NCBI GenBank assembly: GCA_934098705.1
Contig: CAKOPC010000005.1
Coordinates: 1 to 24,303 of the forward strand
Length of the DNA stretch: 24,303 bases
Source of the DNA: an uncultured Bacilli bacterium
GTDB taxonomy: Bacteria > Bacillota_I > Bacilli_A > RF39 > UBA660
Direction of reading: 5' to 3'
Below are positions 1 through 7,038 of this stretch, piece after piece. The position numbers were made by a program, and so were the translations under genes. The notes beneath the pieces are model-generated. The model was not told the origin of the DNA and did not search any database. It saw only the letters and a program-made list of their open reading frames with translations. Numbering within the stretch: position 1 is the stretch's first letter; every line of letters starts with the position of its first letter.

Positions 1-414
1 AATGTAAAAGAAGATGGAAAGGGTTTTGGAGCCTCAACAACAAATAGTGTATATGGTATATATGATATGGTAGGAGGTACTATAACAAAAGTAATGTCAA
101 TATTTTTAATTGAAAATAATACTTTTTCATCGGGAGGGTCAAGATTTATAGATAATGTATTAAATGAATTTAATAAGATAAATGAATATAATAAATATAT
201 TGATATTTATAACACTGAAAGTATACTTACTGCATGTAATGGTTTTTGTACTGATGGCTTCTTTGAAAGTAGTGGTTGTAGTAATAAAAAAATATGGCCT
301 TGGGGAGAAAGAGGGGGAAATGACGGAAGTATGAGTTATACCATTTTATCATCACCATACTACGGCTATGGTTTTGCTGACAATTCAACCTTCCTTGTTG
401 TAACAACAAATTAA
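1..414 (+). CDS. C-terminal part of a secreted FGE/C-type-lectin-like surface protein (5' truncated)
   Basis: The reading frame is open from base 1 and stops at 412-414, so only the last 137 residues are visible and the true start lies upstream. Residues near the beginning read VYGIYDMVGG, and WPWGERGG and GYGFADNSTFLVV follow. This order resembles the end of formylglycine-generating-enzyme/sulfatase-modifying-factor folds (GLYDM.GNVWEW, RGGSW, GFR). Similar domains occur in gut Firmicute surface proteins where the form is YGIYDMSGG. Here the aromatic residues and the final Arg of the enzyme family are missing, so a structural or binding role is more likely than catalysis. An internal ATG at 67 is not the start, because homology-like sequence continues upstream of it. 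An A/T-only hairpin (415-432) may end the transcript. Family assignment is moderate; function is unknown. Confidence 0.5.
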   Translation, partial: NVKEDGKGFGASTTNSVYGIYDMVGGTITKVMSIFLIENNTFSSGGSRFIDNVLNEFNKINEYNKYIDIYNTESILTACNGFCTDGFFESSGCSNKKIWPWGERGGNDGSMSYTILSSPYYGYGFADNSTFLVVTTN

Positions 415-481
415 AAAAAATAATCATTTTTTCTAAAATTCTCCAAATTATGATAAATATAAGGGTTATAATTTATCTTAC

Positions 482-489
482 AAAGGAGA
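482..489 (+). promoter_or_regulatory. Shine-Dalgarno of the sigma-factor gene
   Basis: AAAGGAGA ends seven bases before the ATG at 497 and fixes that start. A TATAAT lies at 467-472 but no recognisable -35 is placed correctly, so whether sigma-A or a sporulation sigma reads it cannot be decided from sequence. Confidence 0.6.
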
Positions 490-496
490 TAATATT

Positions 497-1147
497 ATGC
501 CAAGTGAACTTGTATATGAAAATGAAAAATTAATTTATTCTATTATTAATAAATATAGAAATTATTTTGATTTAGAAGATTTATACCAAGTAGCAGTTGA
601 GGGATTAATTAAAGCTTATAAAAAGTATAAAGATGATATGAATACTAAGTTTTCATCTTTTGCTTACTTTTATATAATTGGGGAAATAAAAAAATATTTA
701 AGGGAACAATCAGTAATAAAGGTTAATAAAGATACTATAAAGTTAAAATGCTTAATTGATAAAACTTCATCTTATCTTTGCCAAAAGTTTCAAAGGGAAC
801 CTACTGTTAAAGAAATAGCTTGTTTTTTGGAAATTAAAGAAGATGTTGTTTTGCAAATTTTATCACTAAATTTAAATGCTCAAAGTTTGGATAAAGAATT
901 TGATTTTGATAGTGATTCTAATCTTTATAATACAATAAGAGTTGATGAAAAATATTATGATGAAGATATACTTGATTTAAAAATTCAAATGGAAAAATTA
1001 AGTGATATTGATAGAAAAATAATTAATGAAAGATATATAAATGATTTAAGTCAAAGTGAAGTGTCAAAACAGATGTGTATGACACAAAGTATGGTATCAA
1101 GAAAAGAAAAAGAGATACTTACAAGATTACGTGTTAGACTTAGATAA
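497..1147 (+). CDS. Sporulation-type sigma-70 family factor (sigma-F/sigma-G like)
   Basis: This 216-residue protein has the size and layout of the sigma-F/sigma-G/sigma-B subgroup, with no region 1.1. Region 2 is visible as LEDLYQVAVEGLIKAYKKY and FSSFAYFYIIGEIKKYLRE (about residues 26-70, core and -10 binding). A region 3 segment is near PTVKEIACFLEI, and a region 4 helix-turn-helix is in LSQSEVSKQM..TQSMVSR (about 183-203). It sits directly upstream of spoVAC-spoVAD-spoVAE, as sigF sits upstream of the spoVA operon in Bacillus subtilis, which supports a forespore sigma role. The anti-sigma gene spoIIAB and spoIIAA, which normally precede sigF, are not upstream here. It may therefore be sigma-G, or a sigma-F controlled from elsewhere. 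The subgroup call is firm; F versus G is open. Confidence 0.8.
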   Translation: MPSELVYENEKLIYSIINKYRNYFDLEDLYQVAVEGLIKAYKKYKDDMNTKFSSFAYFYIIGEIKKYLREQSVIKVNKDTIKLKCLIDKTSSYLCQKFQREPTVKEIACFLEIKEDVVLQILSLNLNAQSLDKEFDFDSDSNLYNTIRVDEKYYDEDILDLKIQMEKLSDIDRKIINERYINDLSQSEVSKQMCMTQSMVSRKEKEILTRLRVRLR

Positions 1148-1208
1148 TCTTATATCTTTTTTTTGTATACTTTTTTTAATTTTATTCATAATAAAAATGG
1201 TGATTATT

Positions 1209-1658
1209 ATGAAAGAGAGTGAATTTCAGGAACTTGTTAAAAAACATAATCCAAATGAGCATAAGGTGCGTAACGCTATAAGGGCTTTTGTTATTGGAGG
1301 TTTAATTGGAGCTTTTGGTAATTTTTTAATTAATTTTTATCAAATGGTATTTCATATTGCCTCAAATGATGCTTCTGTACTTATGATAACAACTTTGATT
1401 TTTCTTGCTTGTTTATTTACGGCTCTTGGATTTTTTGATAATTTTGTAAATTATGGAAGGATGGGTGTTATAATTCCAATTACAGGATTTGCTCATTCTA
1501 TGCAAAGTGCTATTTTAGACTATAAAAAAGAAGGTTTAATATATGGTTTTGGTAGTAATATGTTCCGTCTTGCTGGATCAGTTATTCTTTATGGTGTTGT
1601 ATCCTCTTACATATTTGGCATTATAAGACTTATATTAGGAGGTGTCTATGACATATAA
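1209..1658 (+). CDS. spoVAC: Stage V sporulation protein AC (SpoVAC)
   Basis: Integral membrane protein of the SpoVA channel, which moves Ca-dipicolinic acid into the forespore and out at germination. I place the start at ATG 1209, giving 149 residues beginning MKESEFQELVKKHNPNEH, the usual N terminus and length of SpoVAC. GGTGAT at 1199-1204 is its ribosome binding site. An upstream in-frame ATG at 1131 would add a hydrophobic extension overlapping the sigma gene and lacks support. Four to five hydrophobic segments follow (IRAFVIGGLIGAFG, LMITTLIFLACLFTALGFF, GVIIPITGFAHSM, LAGSVILYGVV). The GVIIPITGFAHSMQSA stretch is the conserved SpoVAC signature. Its end overlaps spoVAD by 11 bases, so the two are translationally coupled. 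Confidence 0.93.
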   Translation: MKESEFQELVKKHNPNEHKVRNAIRAFVIGGLIGAFGNFLINFYQMVFHIASNDASVLMITTLIFLACLFTALGFFDNFVNYGRMGVIIPITGFAHSMQSAILDYKKEGLIYGFGSNMFRLAGSVILYGVVSSYIFGIIRLILGGVYDI

Positions 1659-2643
1659 ATATAATAATGTTTATGTAAAGGATACTGTAACTATTGCGGG
1701 ACCTCTTGAAAGGAAAGGACCAATAAGTAAATATTTTGATAAAACGTATGATGATTATTACTTTGGCATGTCATGTACTGAGGATGCAGAGGTTAAGGTG
1801 TCAAATGAAGCTATAAATATTTTACTTAATAAAACAAAGATGGATCCTTCTTCTATTAACCTTTTAATTGGGGGAGATTTATCAAACCAAATAGCGGTAT
1901 CATCTTATAGTGCTGTTCCTTTTAAAATTCCTTATTTTGGAGTTTATAATGCTTGTGCAACTTCGATGGAACAAGTTATTATAGCATCATCTCTTATAGA
2001 TAGTGGTAAAATAAATAATTGTATTTGTTTTACATCATCTCATAATTTAGTAAGTGAAAAGCAGTTTAGAAATCCTGTTGAGTATGGTGCTCCCAAACCA
2101 CTTACAGCGACATTTACATCAACTGGTGGAGCTTGTATTATGTTACAAAATGAAAAAACTGATATAAAAGTTACATCATCAACTATTGGAACTATGCAGG
2201 ATTTAAATTATAAAGATTGTAATAATGTTGGAGCTGCCATGTCTTATGCTGCTGCTGATACAATATATAAACATATAACTAATATGAAAGAGGATATAAA
2301 TAGTTATGATCTTATTTTAACTGGAGATCTTGGTATATATGGTAAGGCTATTATGAAAGATTACATGAAAATAGTTTATAAAATATCTTTAGGTAAAAAT
2401 TATGATGATTGCGGTACAATGCTTTATGATTTTAAGCATCAAAAAGAAATAACAGCAGGAGGGTCTGGACCTGTTTGTAGTTGTCTTGTTAATTATTCTT
2501 ATATTTATGATTTAATGAAAAAGCAAAAGTTACGTAAGGTTTTACTTGTTACAACTGGTGCTTTATATAATTCAACCTTTTTATTTCAAAAAAGAAGTAT
2601 TATAGGAATAGCTCATGCAGTATGTTTAGAGGTGGTATCATGA
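1648..2643 (+). CDS. spoVAD: Stage V sporulation protein AD (SpoVAD)
   Basis: Soluble thiolase/ketoacyl-synthase-fold subunit that binds dipicolinic acid and docks on the SpoVAC-AE membrane part. The start is ATG 1648; AGGAGG at 1637-1642 is the ribosome binding site, and a GTG at 1642 lies inside it and is rejected. At 331 residues it matches the B. subtilis protein in length. Conserved blocks are AGPLERKGPISKYFDKTYDD (18-37), the NACATSMEQ loop with Cys103 in the position of the thiolase nucleophile, SSHN, QFRNPVEYGAPKP, YDLILTGDLG, HDDCG-like YDDCGTMLYD, AGGSGPVCSC, and the C-terminal IAHAV. The last codon overlaps the spoVAE start as ATGA. Confidence 0.95.
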   Translation: MTYKYNNVYVKDTVTIAGPLERKGPISKYFDKTYDDYYFGMSCTEDAEVKVSNEAINILLNKTKMDPSSINLLIGGDLSNQIAVSSYSAVPFKIPYFGVYNACATSMEQVIIASSLIDSGKINNCICFTSSHNLVSEKQFRNPVEYGAPKPLTATFTSTGGACIMLQNEKTDIKVTSSTIGTMQDLNYKDCNNVGAAMSYAAADTIYKHITNMKEDINSYDLILTGDLGIYGKAIMKDYMKIVYKISLGKNYDDCGTMLYDFKHQKEITAGGSGPVCSCLVNYSYIYDLMKKQKLRKVLLVTTGALYNSTFLFQKRSIIGIAHAVCLEVVS

Positions 2644-2990
2644 CTTATTTATATTCATTTTTATTCTGTGGATTTTTATGTTTAATAGCACAAATAATAC
2701 TTGATAATACAAAACTTACTCCAGGACATATAACAAGTTTATTTGTTGTTATAGGGGCATTTTTAGATGTATACAGCATTTATGATAAAATAATTATTTA
2801 TGTTGGTGGGGGAGCACTTGTTCCAATTACATCATTTGGACATTTACTTATGCATGGTGCTATTGCAAGAACAGTAGAGTCTGGTTTTATGGGAATTGCT
2901 ATGGGTGTTTTTGACCTTACAGCAGCTGGTATTACAAGTGCTATATTTATAAGTTTTGTATTTGCTTTAATTTTTAAACCTCGTGATTAA
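2640..2990 (+). CDS. spoVAE: Stage V sporulation protein AE (SpoVAE/AEB)
   Basis: Small multipass membrane subunit of the SpoVA channel. The start is the ATG of the ATGA overlap with spoVAD (2640), preceded by AGAGGTGG at about 2629-2636; this gives 116 residues, the family length. An upstream in-frame ATG at 2622 would extend into spoVAD and is rejected. Conserved elements are LCLIAQIILDNTKLTPGHI, the acidic/Tyr turn GAFLDVYSIYDK, and the signature GALVPITSFGHLLMHGA with its buried His residues, then ending ALIFKPRD. spoVAA, spoVAB and spoVAF are absent, so this is the reduced clostridial-style C-D-E set. Confidence 0.95.
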   Translation: MTYLYSFLFCGFLCLIAQIILDNTKLTPGHITSLFVVIGAFLDVYSIYDKIIIYVGGGALVPITSFGHLLMHGAIARTVESGFMGIAMGVFDLTAAGITSAIFISFVFALIFKPRD

Positions 2991-3025
2991 AAAAAGTTTG
3001 GATTTATTTTTCCAAACTTTTTTTT
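2991..3025. terminator. Bidirectional rho-independent terminator between spoVAE and the convergent gene
   Basis: AAAAAGTTTGGA (2991-3002) pairs with TCCAAACTTTTT (3011-3022) across an eight-base loop, flanked by A-runs and T-runs so it can serve both strands. It lies partly inside the last codons of the minus-strand gene. Confidence 0.85.
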
Positions 3026-3513
3026 CTTGTTATATTATCTTCATTAAAATAAAAATTATATAATGTATTACACATTTCTTCATATTTTAAAATAGCTTTT
3101 AAATAATTTTTATCAAGAGCCATATCAACACAAGGATATATGTAATCATAAAGCATATTAGTTGCAATAACTTCTTTAAAATTATCTTTATATAATTTAT
3201 CCGCAATCATTGGTCCTATAATATCATATTGTGAAAACATTTCATATAAATAATCTGCTTCTGGTGTTTTATCATATTTTATTTCATCAAAACATTTATA
3301 TAAATATTTTTTCTTTTTATCATCAAGTTTTAAAGTATTACAAACAAAGGTTGTAAGATATCTTCCGTAATTATGTCCTTTATAAGTATAATCATTACAC
3401 GCTATACTTAATGGATCAACATAATAGCCTTTTCTGTTACACCAAACTCTATCTCCATTCCATTTAGTATCTCTATAATTTAAAAAATCACAATCACCAC
3501 ATCTATTTGCCAT
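3004..3513 (-). CDS. Cys-rich zinc-binding-like protein with CFI-box-like C-terminal domain
   Basis: 169 residues. The N terminus has four cysteines in a C5-x2-C8-x16-C25-x13-C39 spacing (CGDC, VWCNRKG, ACNDY), a probable small zinc ribbon. The remainder (about 50-160) resembles the region known as the CFI-box-CTERM domain: YLTTFVCNTLKLDD, then a charged helical stretch ending in an acidic-aromatic region with YEEMCNTLYNFYF. The family has no established biochemical role that I can name; a scaffold or stress-protein function would be a guess. It has its own promoter on the minus strand and the ribosome binding site GAAAGGAA ahead of ATG 3513. There is no signal peptide or membrane segment, so it is cytoplasmic. 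Confidence 0.6.
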   Translation of the reverse strand: MANRCGDCDFLNYRDTKWNGDRVWCNRKGYYVDPLSIACNDYTYKGHNYGRYLTTFVCNTLKLDDKKKKYLYKCFDEIKYDKTPEADYLYEMFSQYDIIGPMIADKLYKDNFKEVIATNMLYDYIYPCVDMALDKNYLKAILKYEEMCNTLYNFYFNEDNITRKKSLEK

Positions 3514-3540
3514 AAAAATATTCCTTTCTTTTGACTTAGT

Positions 3541-3569
3541 ATTATAACATATCTTTAATTTTTTAGCAA
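3541..3569 (-). promoter_or_regulatory. Sigma-A-type promoter for the Cys-rich protein
   Basis: Read on the minus strand: TTGCTA (3564-3569), 17 bases, TATAAT (3541-3546), then GAAAGGAA before the start codon. Confidence 0.6.
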
Positions 3570-3584
3570 ATAAAGATAAAAATA

Positions 3585-3606
3585 TGATATACTAAAAATG
3601 TATAAT
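3585..3606 (+). promoter_or_regulatory. Probable promoter of the DUF1292-transglycosylase operon
   Basis: An extended -10 TGATATACT (3585-3593) and, just downstream, TATAAT (3601-3606). The same extended -10 string recurs at 13836-13844 before another gene, which favours the first. No good -35 is visible. Confidence 0.45.
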
Positions 3607-3628
3607 AGAAAGGGTTAAAGAATAAAAA

Positions 3629-3862
3629 ATGGATGATTTAAAGTTTAAAGTATTATTAAATGATAAAACAGAAAAAGAATTTTTTATTTTACATACGTTT
3701 AAAGATAATGATTTAAATGTTGTAATATATACAGATGATTCTTCTAATTACTATGCTAATTATTATGAAATAGATAATGGTAATATAAGGTTTTTAGATA
3801 AAGATGTTTCTCAAGAACTTGTTTTAAAAAAGGTAGAGGAATTTATAAATAATGGGGAGTAA
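3629..3862 (+). CDS. DUF1292 (YrzB-like) small protein
   Basis: 77 residues, acidic and probably a small cytoplasmic beta-sheet protein. The pattern KVLLNDKTEKEFFILHTF..NDLNVVIYTD, followed by IRFLDKDVSQELVLKKVEEFI, fits DUF1292: a sheet repeat, then an acidic helix with E..L.KVEEF near the C terminus. Members usually sit near yrrK/yrzL-type genes and have no known function. An AAAGGG (3609-3614) lies rather far from the ATG. The stop is three bases before the next start, with that gene's GGGGAG ribosome site inside this ORF's end, so the two are co-transcribed. Confidence 0.55.
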   Translation: MDDLKFKVLLNDKTEKEFFILHTFKDNDLNVVIYTDDSSNYYANYYEIDNGNIRFLDKDVSQELVLKKVEEFINNGE

Positions 3863-3865
3863 GAT

Positions 3866-5086
3866 ATGAAAAGGTTAGTTGTATATAATAATGGCAGAGT
3901 TTTAGATTATAAGTTTTTACAAAATGGAAGAGAAATGAAATATAAAAATGTAAATTTAGTAAATATTATAGATTCTTTAGGTATTTCCTCTATAAAAAAT
4001 GTAAAACAAGATGGTAATAATATTACTTTTAGAGCAGATGATATAGATGTTTTAATTGAAAATTATAATGTTTTAAAAAATTATCCATTATTTAATACTT
4101 TAAATGTTAGGGTTAATAGATCATATAGAACTGAAATGCTTAAAAAGAAGAAGTTAGATAGATTAAAGGTTACATCTTTTTCTGTTGTTTTATCAATGTC
4201 TGCGATTGCTTCTTCTATGTTTTTAATGAAAAATACTAAACAAAATAATATAAAGGGTATATATGATAAAACTGATAAACTTAGTATAAGTAGTATTTTT
4301 GATGGTGATGATATTTTTATATTTGATAACAATATAGAAAACAGTATCGAAAATGATATAGAAAATATAAAGGAAGAGAAAAATGAATCTTTAATAGATA
4401 AAGATACTTGTACTAATGAAGCTTTAAATAATATAAAATATGAAGGGTATTTTAATATTTCATATGGAGATAGGATAGATACTGATAAGTATAAATATTG
4501 TAGTTCTAATTTTGGTGATTTAATAGCTAAATATTCTAAAATGTATGGTGTTGATGAAGAGATAATGCTTGCTTTAGCAACCCAGGAAAATGGTTATAAT
4601 ACGCAAACTGATAATTTGTCTGCAGCAGGACTTATGCAACTTGAAAAAAGTGTTTGGATAGGTAATACAATAACAGCTTTTAATTATGAAACAGCAAATA
4701 TTGATAGTATTACTTTTGATAAAAATAATATAAATGACTTAGATACTAATATAAAGGGTGCTTGTATGATATATAAATCTTGTATGAAATATATGAATAA
4801 TAATCCTATACTTGCTACTTTATGTTACAATATGGGATATGGTAATGTTTCCTATATAGTTTCTAAATATGCTAAAGAATGTAATATATCTTATGATGAT
4901 GTTTTAAATAATTATACTGATTTAGGTTGGCAAAAGTATATAAAATTTATAAATGTTGGAGATAAAAATTATATAGATCATGTTTTTTCTTATAAGAAAA
5001 GTCCTGATATTAAAATAACAGATGATAATGGTAATGTTAAAGTTTATTCACTTGATAATAATGATTTACACCTTGCAAGGGGTTAA
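3866..5086 (+). CDS. Membrane-anchored lytic transglycosylase (SLT domain)
   Basis: 406 residues. About 100 N-terminal residues are predicted cytoplasmic and match nothing I recognise. A single transmembrane segment (about 103-121) follows a lysine cluster (MLKKKKLDR), giving N-in topology. An acidic, Asn-rich linker (about 145-185) leads to a soluble-lytic-transglycosylase fold (about 215-345). Diagnostic residues are YGVDEEIMLALATQENG with the catalytic Glu at 241, the SAAGLMQLE substrate loop (252-260), and CYNMGYGNV (320-328) for the usual AYNxG. The predicted reaction is cleavage of the MurNAc-GlcNAc bond of peptidoglycan to a 1,6-anhydro product at the outer membrane face. It is co-transcribed with the DUF1292 gene; scpA follows with its own promoter. 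A cytoplasmic domain of this size on an SLT enzyme is unusual and could report on cell-cycle state. Confidence 0.82.
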   Translation: MKRLVVYNNGRVLDYKFLQNGREMKYKNVNLVNIIDSLGISSIKNVKQDGNNITFRADDIDVLIENYNVLKNYPLFNTLNVRVNRSYRTEMLKKKKLDRLKVTSFSVVLSMSAIASSMFLMKNTKQNNIKGIYDKTDKLSISSIFDGDDIFIFDNNIENSIENDIENIKEEKNESLIDKDTCTNEALNNIKYEGYFNISYGDRIDTDKYKYCSSNFGDLIAKYSKMYGVDEEIMLALATQENGYNTQTDNLSAAGLMQLEKSVWIGNTITAFNYETANIDSITFDKNNINDLDTNIKGACMIYKSCMKYMNNNPILATLCYNMGYGNVSYIVSKYAKECNISYDDVLNNYTDLGWQKYIKFINVGDKNYIDHVFSYKKSPDIKITDDNGNVKVYSLDNNDLHLARG

Positions 5087-5102
5087 TTATATTTGTTATA
5101 AT
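5073..5102 (+). promoter_or_regulatory. Promoter for scpA-scpB
   Basis: TTGCAA (5073-5078), an 18-base spacer and TATAAT (5097-5102). The -35 box lies within the last codons of the transglycosylase gene. Confidence 0.55.
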
Positions 5103-5125
5103 ATATGTTGTTGAAGGTGTTTTAT

Positions 5126-5848
5126 ATGTATAGTTTTAAAATAAACGATTTTGAAGGACCACTTGATGTGTTACTTCATTTGATAAAAGAGTCAAAGATG
5201 GATATTATGGATATTGATGTTGTTTCACTAACAAATCAGTATTTAAATTTTATAAATTCTATGGAAGATAATGATATAACTATAGCTTCCGAATATTTAA
5301 CGTTAGCTTCCGAACTTATTTATTTAAAGTCTAGATATTTACTTCCTCAGGATAAAGATGAAGAGGATGATGAAGAGTATGTGCTTGCTAAAGAAAATTT
5401 AGTAAATAGATTAATTGAGTATAAAAATTATAAGGAAATGACTAGTGTTTTTAAATCTTTAGAGGAAAAAAGGGGAGAGGTATTTACTAAGGTGCCTTCA
5501 AACTTAAGTGAGTATGCTTCACAAAATCAGGTGATGGTTGGGGGAGATGTTTCTTTAAATGATTTACTTGATGCTTTTAAAAAGTATTTAGATAGAAGGA
5601 AGTATCTTGAACCATTAAGTACTAAAGTTACTAATAAAGAGATGTCAGTAAGTCAAAGATGTGGCGAAATTAGAGGATTATTAAAAAAACATGGTAGGTT
5701 AGAATTTTTTGAACTTTTTGATGATTTTTCAAAACCATATGTTGTTGTAACTTTTTTATCAATACTTGATATGGCAAAAAATGGAGAACTTGTAATTACA
5801 CAGGAAAATAATTTTGATAAAATATATTGTGAGGTGGGTAGGATATGA
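5126..5848 (+). CDS. scpA: Segregation and condensation protein A (ScpA kleisin)
   Basis: Kleisin subunit that bridges the SMC dimer and binds the ScpB dimer, compacting and segregating the chromosome. I start it at ATG 5126 (240 residues), preceded by AAGGTG at 5114-5119; the earlier in-frame ATG at 5105 lacks a ribosome site and precedes the conserved N terminus. Hallmarks are INDFEGPLDVLLHLIKESKMDI near the start (SMC-neck binding helices), SEYLTLASELIYLKSRYLLP (about 60-80), an acidic linker, and a C-terminal winged helix (VVVTFLSILDMAKNGELVITQ). It overlaps scpB by ATGA, so the two are made together. Confidence 0.95.
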   Translation: MYSFKINDFEGPLDVLLHLIKESKMDIMDIDVVSLTNQYLNFINSMEDNDITIASEYLTLASELIYLKSRYLLPQDKDEEDDEEYVLAKENLVNRLIEYKNYKEMTSVFKSLEEKRGEVFTKVPSNLSEYASQNQVMVGGDVSLNDLLDAFKKYLDRRKYLEPLSTKVTNKEMSVSQRCGEIRGLLKKHGRLEFFELFDDFSKPYVVVTFLSILDMAKNGELVITQENNFDKIYCEVGRI

Positions 5849-6408
5849 AATCAGCACTTGAAGGACTTTTATTCATCGTTGGAAATGATGGTATAACACT
5901 TGATGAGATAAAAGATGTATTACAAATAAGTAAGGGTGATGCAAAAAATTTACTTGATGAATTAAGTAATGATTATAATTCTTTAGAAAGAGGAATTGAA
6001 ATAAAGTTTTTGGGAGAAAAGTATAAACTTACAACTAAAGAGGTTAACAAAAAGTATTATGAAAAATTAACAGAAGTTAAAGATTGCAGAAAATTATCAC
6101 AATCTGCTCTTGAAACTTTGGCAATAATAGCTTATAATGAACCTATAACACGTCTTGAAGTTGATAATTTAAGAGGAGTTTCATCATCTTTTATGATAAG
6201 GTCTTTAATTGCTAAGGATTTTGTTAAAGAAGTTGGTAGAAGTGATACTTTAGGACGCCCTATATTATATGGAATAACAAAAGAGTTTCTGGATTACTTT
6301 GGTTTGTCATCAAAGGAGGAACTTCCTAAATTTGACACATTAGAAAAAGATGAAGATGTTGATTTATATAATTCTAAATATAAGGAGGATAAAGAAGAAG
6401 TTTTATAA
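5845..6408 (+). CDS. scpB: Segregation and condensation protein B (ScpB)
   Basis: Dimeric winged-helix partner of ScpA in the SMC condensin complex. At 187 residues it is the family length. It opens with the standard ALEGLLFIVGNDGITLDEI, and the second winged helix carries the signature LSQSALETLAIIAYNEPITRLEVDNLRGV followed by GRPILYGITKEFLDYFGL. GAGGTGGG just upstream is its ribosome site, and the start overlaps the scpA stop. The acidic/lysine tail (about 165-187) is not conserved in the family. A tRNA-Leu begins ten bases after the stop. Confidence 0.95.
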   Translation: MKSALEGLLFIVGNDGITLDEIKDVLQISKGDAKNLLDELSNDYNSLERGIEIKFLGEKYKLTTKEVNKKYYEKLTEVKDCRKLSQSALETLAIIAYNEPITRLEVDNLRGVSSSFMIRSLIAKDFVKEVGRSDTLGRPILYGITKEFLDYFGLSSKEELPKFDTLEKDEDVDLYNSKYKEDKEEVL

Positions 6409-6418
6409 AACTTTTTAT

Positions 6419-6505
6419 GCCTGTGTGGCGGAATTGGTAGACGTGCTGGACTCAAAATCCAGTAATAGCAATATTGTATGGGTTCGAGTCCCATCACAGG
6501 CACCA
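6419..6505 (+). tRNA. tRNA-Leu (anticodon CAA)
   Basis: A class II tRNA with a 7-bp acceptor stem GCCTGTG (6419-6425) / CACAGGC (6495-6501), discriminator A and an encoded CCA (6503-6505). The anticodon stem is CTGGA/TCCAG around loop CTCAAAA, so the anticodon is CAA (6453-6455), reading UUG. The long variable arm (TAATAGCAATATTGTA) and T-loop GGTTCGAGTCCC are in place. Confidence 0.96.
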
Positions 6506-6517
6506 TTGACGAATCTG

Positions 6518-6534
6518 TTCGAACTATTCGAACT
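6518..6534 (+). repeat. Two TTCGAACT 8-mers spaced by one base, just 3' of tRNA-Leu
   Basis: TTCGAACT occurs at 6518-6525 and again at 6527-6534, in the spacer between the tRNA 3' end and its terminator. The core TTCGAA is self-complementary and echoes the T-loop. It may be processing-related or the worn edge of an integration site; no second copy was seen elsewhere in the window. Confidence 0.4.
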
Positions 6535-6545
6535 TTGATATATAG

Positions 6546-6572
6546 AAATCAATCGAAATGATTGGTTTTTTT
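6546..6572 (+). terminator. Terminator after tRNA-Leu
   Basis: AAATCAATC (6546-6554) pairs with GATTGGTTT (6560-6568), allowing one G-U, across loop GAAAT, and runs into a T tract ending at 6572. It closes the scpAB-tRNA transcript. Confidence 0.75.
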
Positions 6573-6680
6573 CGTATTTAGAAAAAAATCATAAGAAAGG
6601 TTGGTATTTACGATAAAGATTATAAATATAAAGAAATAATAGAAAAAAACAATTTTTATTCCACGTTTTATTGCAATTCA

Positions 6681-6732
6681 TTTCCTTTTTTATTTTAATT
6701 TTAAATCGTTCTTTAAAAGAACAGAAAGGAAG
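6681..6732 (+). promoter_or_regulatory. Possible structured leader of the 42-aa ORF
   Basis: GTTCTT (6708-6713) and AAGAAC (6717-6722) form a small hairpin directly before the ribosome site GAAAGGAAG (6724-6732). An upstream TTTCCTT (6681-6687) could instead pair with AAGGAAG (6726-6732) and hide the site. This is base complementarity only; no known element was recognised. Confidence 0.3.
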
Positions 6733-6739
6733 TGAAAAA

Positions 6740-6868
6740 ATGATAAGTTATTTAATACCATTAAAAAACATATCCATTGAAAAATGCTATGACTTATTCC
6801 AAAATGGATATGCTTTAGATTTTAAATATGGAAAATATCCGTATTTAATCATTAAGAAGGGAAATTAA
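6740..6868 (+). CDS. Uncharacterised 42-residue protein
   Basis: Starts at ATG 6740, nine bases after a strong GAAAGGAAGTG ribosome site, and ends at 6868. An in-frame upstream ATG (6671) would add a hydrophobic stretch but has no ribosome site. The product (MISYLIPLKNISIEKCYDLF...YPYLIIKKGN) is small, basic and aromatic-rich with no membrane segment, signal or known motif. Good ribosome binding and a terminator beginning within its last codons favour a real, self-standing gene. It lies between tRNA-Leu and the DUF3644 gene in what looks like an accessory patch. Confidence 0.55.
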   Translation: MISYLIPLKNISIEKCYDLFQNGYALDFKYGKYPYLIIKKGN

Positions 6869-6888
6869 TTTTTCCTTTCTTTTCTTTT
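6854..6888 (+). terminator. Terminator of the 42-aa ORF
   Basis: AAGAAGGGAAA (6854-6864) pairs with TTTCCTTTCTT (6871-6881), one G-U, loop TTAATT, followed by TTTCTTTT. Confidence 0.8.
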
Positions 6889-7038
6889 AATAATATATCA
6901 TATTTTAATAAAAAAGTCCATTAAAATTGCAATAACTTTCGCGGCATAAAAGAAGCAATAAAAGAAAGATAAATGAAAAATTATTTATTATTTATTGATA
7001 TTAGTGATATAATAAATAGTTAAAAGGAGACGATGTGA

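Noticed and set aside
1131..1208. Longer SpoVAC start at ATG 1131
   Set aside because: It overlaps the sigma gene, lacks a ribosome site and exceeds family length; ATG 1209 has GGTGAT.
6419..6534. attL-type integration site at tRNA-Leu
   Set aside because: No integrase and no second copy of the tRNA 3' end in the window; kept only as a weak island suggestion.
6294..6538. Short ORFs on both strands across the tRNA-Leu
   Set aside because: Both read through the tRNA gene and the scpB 3' end; they are shadows.
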